A DNA stretch of 64,000 nt from Tribonema minus. Taxonomy: Eukaryota; Sar; Xanthophyceae; Tribonematales; Tribonemataceae. The first letter of the stretch is position 1. Each line of letters opens with the position of its first letter. Location of the stretch: assembly GCA_017506865.1 (NCBI GenBank), contig JAFCMP010000335.1, positions 806,001 to 870,000 of the forward strand. Reading direction: 5' to 3'. The notes beneath the pieces are model-generated. The model saw nothing but the letters and a program-made list of their open reading frames with translations. It had not been told where the DNA came from and ran no database searches. Below are positions 56,133 through 64,000 of the stretch, piece after piece. The translations under genes and the position numbers were made by a program.

Positions 56133-59100
56133 ATGACGCCTGGAGGGCCATTCTATTGCACCAACTCGTTGCGAGCCGAAAGCAACATTGATACCAGTCG
56201 CAAGATTGACCTCGCGGACTCATCGGTGATATATCACAACCAGTGGGACGGTCCACTAGCAACATCTGGTGTGCTCCCCGATTCCGGTACCCCCACTGAT
56301 CATCATGGAGTGCACATATCAAAATGGCTGTGGGAATCAGCTCATAAGGAGGCGTCAGCAGGCACTACTAATGCTGTCGATCCCGGGAACAGCAGCAGTC
56401 AAATGGCAGCAGCACGTCCAGTGCAGCCAGCGCTGCACATATCGGACCTGTGCGGCGGCGGCGGCGCCCATGGCGAGGGCGGCGGCGGCGGCGCATGGAG
56501 CAAGGCCATCGCAGTGGCGGGGACGCTGCGCTGCGATCATGACGACGGTGACGATGAAGCCGACGCCACCACCCCAGCAATGACGCCCGAAGGCGGCAGC
56601 CCCGCAGTGCACGAGCTGTTCCACCAGCAGCGTGCCGCAGTGCCGCCGCAGGCGCTCGCGCGCGCCGCCGCCACCAGCCCCGCCACGCAGCGCCGCGCGC
56701 CGCCGCTGCGGCCGGACCTCGCCCGAACCATGAGCGCCATGGAGGACGCGGCGTCGCCGTATATCGGCGATGAGCGGTCGACTCACGGCGGCGATGCGCT
56801 TGCGCGGATGGACGCCGCCGCCGAGCGCGAAGCCGACGCTGCCGCAGCCACTGCTGCTGCCGCTGCCGCCGCCGCGCCGCACGGCCTGCAGCAGCTGCTG
56901 TGGCCTGCGGGCACGCCCGCCGCCGCCGCTGCCGCCGCGGCGCGTGAGTGCGCGCCCATGGTGACGGCGGAGGCGCCGCCGCCGAGCGCCGCCGCGGCGG
57001 CAGCGCCCGTGTCGACAGCGCGCGCAGCGCCACTGCTGCTGCCGCCGGTGCCGTGCGCGCAGATGCGCAACGCGCTGCAGCCGCGCCACTGGGTCCTCGG
57101 CTCGGTGCTCTCGGATTTCCCGCAGGAGCTCATGACGCGCGCCGCGCAGCGCGCCGCCGCCGCCGTCCCGCTGCTGCCAGACGCCGGGCCCGTTGCGCGC
57201 CCCCTGGACTGGTTCTGCACGTACGAACTCGGCGCGGCGACGGTGCTGCGGCGGCACGGCGGCGACGGCGGCGGCGGCGGAAGCAGCAGCGGCCAGCGCT
57301 GGCTGCTCCTGCGCCAGAACTGCCTGCTGGAGTACGAGAGCGCCGCCGCCGCCGCCGCCGCCGGCGCGCCGCTGGGCTTCCTCAACGTCAGCTGCGCGCG
57401 CGTCGCGTTCGACGTGCGCGCCGCTGCCGCCGCCGCCGCCGCCGTGGACGAGGGCGATGCCGGCGGCGGCTGCGCGGCGGCGTGCGGCATCCGCGTGGTC
57501 GCGGTGGCGGCGGCGCCGGGCGGCGGCACGGAGGAGGTGGAGGTGGTGATCGCGCCGGCGGCGCGCAAGCGCGCGGCGGCGTGGTGCGACGCGCTGCGCG
57601 CGGCAGCGGCGCTGACGCCGGAGTCGCTGTACGAGTTTGTCGCAGCGGAGCCGGAGGGCGGCGGGGAGGTGCGTGGCGGTGACTTTTTGAATTACATCCC
57701 CCCTCTGTTTCTGCGCGTGCAACTCTCGCTCTGGTCGAGGGTTTGAGCTCGCGCACACGACCACACGGCAGTTTGTCTGTGCGCGTCCCCTGTTCTGCAT
57801 GTGCGGCGCTCTTGTGCGTCCAGGGTTCGCGTGACAGGCACGTGGCTGTTGAAGGGCGCGCCAAGTGGCTAGTGTCGGCTGCAGCGGCTCACGGATGTCA
57901 GACGGCACTGGTTGATGAGCAGCGTTCGCCACCTGCAGGCGCGTGCACCGCTGAGCACTGATGCGCGTGAGCCCCATCATTGCGTTTGGGCCCCATCATA
58001 CCTACCCCCCCCCCCCCCCCAAGCCCCCCGGCCCCTGTGTTGTAACCCTTCTCACAACCCTCATCCAAAGAACATTCAAAAACTAACCCTACATCCGGAC
58101 GCGCCTCTGCAGGCTCACGCGCGCGGCGCCGAGCTCGGCCGCGGCCGCTACACGAGCGTCCACCGCGCGCGGCGGCGCGCGCTGCCGCCGCCGCAGGGTC
58201 CCGCTGCCGCCGCCGTCGACGCTGCCGCCGCGGAGCACGACCTGGCGCTGTGCGCGCTCAAGCTCATCGACAAGCGCCGCTTTTTCCGGCGCGTGGCGGA
58301 GGGCAAGGAGCGCCCCGACGCGCTCGTGCGCGAGGTGCTCGCGCAGGCGGTGCTCACGGCGCGCTGCGGCGGCGCCGCGGGCGGCGGCGGCGGCGACGGC
58401 GGCTGCGCCATCGTGCGGCTGCGCGGCGCCTTCGAGACGGAGTCGCAGCTCGTCCTCGAGCTCGAGCTCATGAGCGGCGTCGACCTGTTTGATAGGCTCA
58501 GCAGCGGCGGCGTGCTCGGCGACGCCGACGCGGCGGCGCTCGTGCGCAGCGTCCTGCGCGCCGCCGACTTCTGCGCGCGCGCCGGCTTCGCGCACAGGGA
58601 CATCAAGGTACGCCTTAGGAACGGCACCCAGTGCGTCTTCGCAAGAAAGACATGGGACATGGGCGTACAGTACGCAGTAAGGAACAGGGCTCATACAGTA
58701 CAGTATGGGTGCGAGATGTCCGTACAAGGCCTTGCCGGGGACGGAATGCGACGCGCAGCGCGCACGTCACGTCGCACAAGTAGGCGGCAGCAGGCGCGCT
58801 CGATGCGCTCGCGGCGTGCGTCGCATCGGACCTCGGCACTCCTGCTGGCACTTGCAAGAGCGGATGCTCCGCAGGCACGCAGAGCTGCAAGAGCCTGCCA
58901 GAACCCATACTCTCAGAATCAGATGCACTGTTCCAACGTGTTTCCTCGTGCACTTTCACCCTCCGCACGTCGCAGCTCAGCAACCTCATCTACCCGCGGC
59001 GCGCGCGCGACGGCGGCGCCGCCGCCTCCGCCGGCGACGTGCGCCTCGCGGACTTTGGCATGGCGGGCCGCGTCGACGCTCAGGGCCTGCTGCACGGGCG

Positions 59101-59515
59101 CTGCGGAACACCAGGTTACGTCGCTCCCGAGATCTGGCGTGCGGGCCTGCGCGAGGGCTACGCGGCGCGCGGCGTCGACGCCTTCTCCATCGGTGCCGTC
59201 GCGTACACGGTGCTGTGCGGCTACGAGCCGTTCTACGGCGGCGACGAGGGCGCGCTCGCGCGCGCGAACCGCGACGCGCGCTACGAGTTCCACGCCCCCG
59301 AGTGGTCGCGCGTCCCCGACGACGCCAAGGACCTCGTGGCAGCGCTCCTCGAGCGCGACCCCACGAAGCGCCTCACGCCCGCGGCGGCGCTCGCGCACCC
59401 GTGGCTGCGGCGGCACGCCGAGGCGGAGGCGGCGACGCGGCGCGGCGCGGGGCGGCGCGAGCGCGAGACGGTGTGCTGCGGCGCCGGCGGCCAGCCGGGC
59501 TGCGCGGTCATGTGA
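56133..59515 (+). CDS. PH-domain Ser/Thr protein kinase, 3 exons, 856 aa
   Basis: Exons 56133-57668, 58113-58607 and 58976-59515, all phase 0. The first 300 or so residues are disordered with poly-Ala and Gly runs. Residues about 350-510 look like a PH domain ('WLLLRQNCLLEYES', 'PLGFLNVSCARVAFDV', 'VEVVIAPAARKRAAAWCDAL' with the typical C-terminal Trp). The kinase domain has 'LGRGRYTSVHRA' (P-loop), 'CALKLIDKRR' (VAIK lysine), 'HRDIK' split by intron 2 from 'LSNL', 'DFGMA', 'GTPGYVAPE', 'GVDAFSIGAVAYTVLCG' and 'DPTKRLTPAAALAHPWL', most like the CaMK/AGC-type kinases. All catalytic residues are present. A membrane-lipid-responsive signalling role is inferred from the PH domain. The N-terminus before about 56400 is uncertain and could lie in an upstream exon. 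Ends 'GCAVM', a possible CaaX-like prenylation motif. Confidence 0.85.
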
Positions 59516-61744
59516 GTGTCGCGCAGCGCGCGCTTTTGCGGCCGCAGCGACGGCTGCTGCTGACGCCGTGCAGTGGCATGCCCGCGGCGGCACTGAGAGC
59601 GGTCGTGGTTGCTGCAGGCCGCGGAGGCAGCAAGCGCAGCAGCAGGCGTGGCACTGCCGCTGTGCCGGCGACCAGCAGACCTGCGCCTCTCTGTCGCCAA
59701 CGTGCTGACGCTGCCGCGTGCGGAGGAGCCTACGGTGCGCACACAGCCGCTTGCTGCTGCTGCTGCTGCTGCTGTGAAGCGCATCACGCTATGCCGGGCG
59801 CCGCCGAGCACGACGCCGCTGTGCCTTTTTCTCTTGCGGCGCACTGCGTGTGCGACTCGATTCCTTTACGTGGGTTCAAGTTTGCGGGTGGGTCGTGTTG
59901 CAGCGCCGTCGCGAGGGGGGGCAAGACCCCCTTCTCTGCATGACAGTCTGAGGCACAGACGCTGTGCGCCGTTTTCCTTGTATGTAGCATGTCATGATCG
60001 TGAAAGCATTCGTGTTTGGCGGGGCAGGTGGGACACTTACAGGGACGCAGCACGCTAAAAGGGGGGCAGAGGGGTCACATTAGTGGTACCGCGCTGAGGT
60101 CTCCATCCGATCCGAGGCTGGTGCAAGGAGCAGAGGGTTGTGCCCGTTTTGCGTCAGCGACGCTGCCCCTGTTTGAGGCATGCCGCACGGGTAGCATTGC
60201 AAGGCTGGACGCTGAAACGTGCCTTGCAGTACGCTTGGCGGTCTGCCATTTCATGTTTACCTTTGGAGAGAGACCGCCGTAGAGATGTGGGCCCTAATAC
60301 AGCGCGTGGCCCACACGCCGCACGCACCGCCATTCCTTTGCATGTATAGACCAGAATATATCAGCGGCGCACGTCCGTTGAGGTACTTGCGTTGAGGCGT
60401 TTCCGCTTGTAATGGGCACCTCATGCGCCATCACCATCATCTGCCACTTTTTTTGTGTTGCTGTCTGCCTTGCTCAAGGGGGTCGATACGCAAGCGCTTC
60501 TCTAGCAACTGCTGTTACTGCTGTTGCTCATCTCTCATGGACTGAAGTCAGCGCTATTAAGCTCCGTTTGGCTTCCACCTCATGTCTGTGTGTCATCGTC
60601 GTTCAGATTTTCAACTGGCAAGTGTAAGGGCCCAAGGTTGATTGGCGGCATGTTGGTCACGACTGTCCACTGAAAATTTTGCATCAGCACATTGCACGCA
60701 TAGCGCTGAAGTTACAGAGGGACGTGCGGCCTTCGGATGTTGGGTCATGATCTACAAATGTATGAGTCAAACAAGCTGGTGCTTAATGTGAACACGAGAG
60801 AGGCACTGCACTGAGGCTCGCCCCCTTCGACCTCAGGTGCTGTGCACCTACCTGAGGGTCAGGTCCTACAACCTCAAACTTGAAGAAAAACTATTTACTA
60901 ACCAACACTAACGCAACGCCCGCCCGTTCCTCCGGCTGCGACGGTGCCTGCTGCCGCTGTCCGTGTCGTAGCAGCAGCTGCAGTCCCTGGAGCAGCAGTG
61001 TTGCCTGCGCCCGCAACAGCTGCGGCAGCCATTTGTGGGGCTGACGCTGCAGCATGAAACAGCTGCGGCATGTGCTGCCGCTGCAGCATGCTGCTGCCCC
61101 TGTCGCTGGGACAGCTCCAGCTGCCGTCGCCGGACAAAATGCGCACTGCATGGCATGCTGTCGCTGCTATGCAACTCCCAAGAAAGACTGTATGTACTGT
61201 AGGGCACAGATACTCTGATGGGCATTAGTCATTCCATTCACCGGTTTCCAGCAAAAAGTGCCTGCTTTGCTGTCCTCACGGTGGCTCACCGTCAACTGTC
61301 GACCGTGAATGTAGAAAACAATTCCCGCCTTGCTGCATTTGTTCATAAACAATGGCAATCCAATTGATTTATAATAAACAATCAATGTCTGTTTTGTATG
61401 TAGCACATCAATATGGCACATGACGGCACTGGCACATGTACAACAGCACAGCGTCGCAAGCTCGTTAACGCCGAAAGGCGTGGCAGCGAATGCGGCTGGT
61501 TTGGTGGGTGGGCTGGGCTGCAGGGCTTGCAGGAGCTAGCACCAGCGGCCCTCAGGTGATGCCAGCGTGCGTAGCCCCTTCGAGAGAACTTCAAACGTGT
61601 GGTGGTGTCTCGAAGCCCTGGCTGGCGTGCGGAGGAGGGACAGGCAGCGGCTTGGCGTGCTTGGAGAGCAAGCGGAGTCGGCTGCACGCCACGGCACCAA
61701 CCACAAGTTACTCGCAGCGGTAAATGGCTCAGGCTTGCAGCCTG
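59516..61744. other. Kinase 3' flank and intergenic region
   Basis: A (CTG)n tract of about 9 units lies at 59748-59775. 60,900-61,150 is rich in CAG/GCTG triplets and open in several frames on both strands, but no domain is recognisable. The rest shows no gene. Confidence 0.45.
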
Positions 61745-62405
61745 CGGTGAGCCGTGACCTCGCTCATCAAGGAGGGATGCTTTACTTAGTTATAAAGCCT
61801 TTCTCTCTAGCGTCAGCGCCTGGCGCCCAGTGACTCCCTCTGCTTATCTCTATGATATCGGGGTTTACGTAGATAGCCACAATCTCCAGTTCAGGGCCCA
61901 TCATGGTGACCTTGGCCTGCATGAAAACTTTGAGATGGAGTCTGCGTGGAGCTGGGTGGCCCTTAGAAGGGTCTGTCTGTGGGGGGAGAGTCTTGCAGCT
62001 TTGTTTGATATCCCTGCTAGTGTGTGGGGGACAGTCGCTTGCGGATGCTTTGTTGGGGGTCATATGGGAGGCCCGGTGAACCACCGTCCCGCTCATCAAG
62101 GAGGCGATGCTTTGCTTAGTTATATAGCCTTTCTTTCTAGCGTCAGCGCCTGGCGCCCAGTGACTCCCTCTGCTTATCTCTATGATATCGGGGTTCACGT
62201 AGATAGCCACAATCTCCAGTTCAGGGCCTATTATGGTGACCTTGGCCTGCATGAAAACTTTGAGATGGAGTATGCGTGGAGCTGGGTGGCCCTAAGACGG
62301 GTCTGTCTGTGGGGGGAGAGTCTTGTAGCTTTGTTTGGTATCCCTGCTAGTATGTGGGGGACAGTCGCTTGCGGGTGCTTTGTTGGGGGTGATGTGGGGG
62401 GCGGG
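61745..62405. repeat. 330-bp tandem duplication, two copies
   Basis: Copy 1 about 61745-62074 and copy 2 about 62075-62405, offset exactly 330 bp over most of the length (for example CGCTCATCAA at 61761 and 62091; TGACTCCCTC at 61831 and 62161). Identity is roughly 93-95%. The plus frame 61830-62510 runs through both units ('YLYDIGVHVDSHNLQF', 'WSWVALRRVCLWGESL'), and the minus strand is open across 61782-62252. A one-base difference near 61775 shifts the frame at the start of copy 1. No family recognised; it could be a piece of a repeat element or an unknown repetitive protein. Confidence 0.75.
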
Positions 62406-63077
62406 GTGTGGCGTGCAAGCTTTGCATGCTACATCCAAGTGAGAACAAGGCGACACACCTACAACATGGCATTTCCACAGCCACAAGTGGAATATAATAA
62501 AAGTACATGAACGGCAGCCCATCACAGCACAGTCATGAAGGTGCTCTAAAAGAAAGAAGTCAAACGCAACTCACTGTGCACGTCATATTGCTGCAGTGTT
62601 GCCGGATACACTGCTGACTGCAGTGGGCAAGAGCCAGCTGGCCTCTGCTGTTGGGCAGTACCACCCCACTAGCGTGAGTCAAGCTGACACAGCATTCCCA
62701 AATGCAATCACTGTAATTTGATCGGATCCCTCACAGAAATCAAAGTGTACGGCAACACAGGATCTCTGCCTGCGGCTGCTCCTAGTGCACAAGTCATGAT
62801 ACAAGGTGATGAAGCAACACGTTGTCTTGTTGCGACGCTGCAGCGATGAGTGTAACCGCCGCTGACTCCGAGTCCCCCAAGATGCAGATCTGCTGCGTGC
62901 GTGTGTGACGCATGCTGTACAGCTGTCATGAAGCCGGTACGTTGTGGACGTGAAAGCAGCACTCGGTCCCGGTCTCCATATGTATAGGTACGTGATTCCT
63001 ACTAGTAGCGCTCACATCACTGGCCCACTTCGACTGCGCTGGGATGACATTAGCACAATGCGCCCGCATGTGACCAA
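62406..63077. other. Intergenic region
   Basis: An AATAATAAAAG stretch at about 62493 could serve as a polyadenylation signal for a plus-strand transcript over the 330-bp repeats. No other feature was recognised. Confidence 0.4.
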
Positions 63078-63669
63078 TCACTGTCTCTGGGAGGTATCAA
63101 GGATGGTTGGCCCACAGCCGTCACGTTTGCAGGAACAGCACGGTGCCGCGTCGCCTTTTGACGGTCGCTGAGCGCCGCTTGCGCCGTCTCTGCAAACTCG
63201 CGCAACGGCCTCGCACAGCCTACTAGGCCAGTGTGCTGGTGCACAGTTTGGCAGATCGATCCTCCGTGCCGGATGCGCATGTGTGCGGCGGCATGGCTGC
63301 GCTGGCTTTGACCGCGTATGCGCCGACGCTCGCGACAGTGCGATCGTCGCCGACCAGTGTTGGGACAGCCTGACGTGCTGCTCGAACCCGCGCGACTCCT
63401 CCGAGGCGAACTTCGGTATGAGCCTGTCGCACTTGTCCATGACCTCGTAGTCGACCAGCGCCATGCTGGATGGCAGGTACTTGTGCGGGAGTATGCGCTT
63501 GGGGAAGTGGTACAGCGTCACCGCGGTGTAGTGCGCCTGCAGCGGCTCAAAGAAGGCCACCGGGTCCTCCTGGTTGGTGGCAATGTACAGGACTGAGCCG
63601 TGGGGCACAAACAGCTCGATGGCCTTCAGGATGCCCTCCGGGGAGGTCTCATAATCCAGGTTTGGGTAC
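63078..63669 (-). CDS. Glycosyltransferase-like exon (possibly O-fucosyltransferase family), partial
   Basis: Minus-strand exon entered through the acceptor CTGCAG|G at 63670-63671, phase 2. It encodes 'YPNLDYETSPEGILKAIELF', 'GSVLYIATNQEDPVAFFEPL', 'HYTAVTLYHFPKRILPHKYL' and 'PSSMALVDYEVMDKCDRL'. The pattern 'LYIATNxxD...FxPL...' followed by 'ALVDYEVM' is what I know from the C-terminal half of GDP-fucose O-fucosyltransferase-like proteins, where the region binds the nucleotide sugar. The frame stays open to 63078, but residues after about 63380 turn Arg/Ala-rich and may be intron, so the true 3' end is uncertain. Upstream exons were not found in the 330 bp remaining in the window. Confidence 0.55.
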
Positions 63670-63671
63670 CT

Positions 63672-64000
63672 GCAGGGGAACACAGGGAAGCCAGCACGCA
63701 GTCACAAACTGGCTTGTGTACGCAGCAAAGACACGAGGTGTATTGCGCTGATTCATGTGGTGCGTGGGGATGCACGGTCACCGTGGTGAAAGTTGACGGG
63801 CCAGTCTTTGCGTCATTTCAGAGGTTCGCGTGTGTGTTGGCGGGACGTCAATCTGAAGTCAGGTTAGTGAGTGAGTGAGCATGAACCTGCCCCGACGTGC
63901 AGTATGTTACGTGGTGTGCCGTGAAACGCTGCAAATACGCTCAGGCAAAACAAGTGAGGCACCTGACGAAACGGCGTGAGTAGTAATGACAGGTTGTACA
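63672..64000. other. Intron or flank upstream of the glycosyltransferase exon
   Basis: Expected to be intron on the minus strand. No further exon with a matching phase was recognised. Confidence 0.4.

Noticed and set aside
56355-57980. Long minus-strand frame (541 codons) opposite the kinase gene
   Set aside because: It is the GC-rich shadow of the plus-strand PH-kinase exon; its translation is Arg/Ala/Gly-rich with no domain.
60891-61225. Overlapping CAG-rich frames as a gene
   Set aside because: Composition is driven by imperfect triplet repeats and all frames are open; no splice structure or motif supports coding.

Overview
This is nuclear DNA from a eukaryote with intron-rich genes (GT-AG introns, many donors GTGAGT or GTGCGT, acceptors CAG). 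Exons are very GC-rich and Ala/Arg/Gly-biased, intergenic DNA is mixed, and TTAGGG-like interstitial repeats are scattered on both strands. A small gene near 54-55 kb encodes what looks like an ER signal, a transit peptide and a thylakoid-transfer region, which suggests an alga with a complex (secondary) plastid. A haptophyte fits best, but this is inference and not proven by any one marker. No bacterial operon structure, CRISPR array or complete rRNA/tRNA gene was seen.

Layout. (1) 0.7-29.7 kb, plus strand: the 3' part of one very large armadillo (ARM)-repeat gene. I place 25 exons by eye; they add up to 1,401 codons with consistent phase. At least 17 of these exons are accompanied, inside the adjoining introns, by decayed tandem copies of part of the same exon with its splice site. 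Intron 13 (4.65 kb) also carries a 5'-truncated LINE with a restriction-enzyme-like endonuclease and a mosaic of mitochondrial fragments (LSU rRNA, cox2, cox1). (2) 30.8-40 kb: a diverged tandem duplication carrying two paralogous leucine-rich LP-repeat genes. Copy A is split by a 1,957-bp non-autonomous LTR retrotransposon with 280-bp LTRs (TG...CA) and a 5-bp target-site duplication (TCCCT). The intact copy B confirms the empty site. (3) 42.06-53.13 kb, minus strand: a nine-exon S10 serine carboxypeptidase of about 497 aa with signal peptide and complete catalytic triad motifs. Its introns hold a mitochondrial-type rpl2 fragment and a 558-bp TA-flanked MITE. (4) 54.14-55.27 kb, minus: a two-exon gene for a 140-aa plastid-targeted single-span membrane protein. 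(5) 56.1-59.5 kb, plus: a three-exon PH-domain plus Ser/Thr kinase gene. (6) 61.7-62.4 kb: a 330-bp tandem duplication open on both strands. (7) 63.1-63.7 kb, minus: an exon of a glycosyltransferase-like (possibly O-fucosyltransferase) gene that continues upstream beyond the window edge or into unrecognised exons.

The genes do not form a recognisable pathway; the window reads as ordinary neighbouring loci. What stands out is how the DNA is being reshaped: recurrent tandem copying of exon/splice-site segments within one gene, fresh LTR insertion, organellar DNA capture and telomere-like repeats inside introns. All exon boundaries were worked out by eye from splice motifs, reading phase and family resemblance, without transcript data or database searches.
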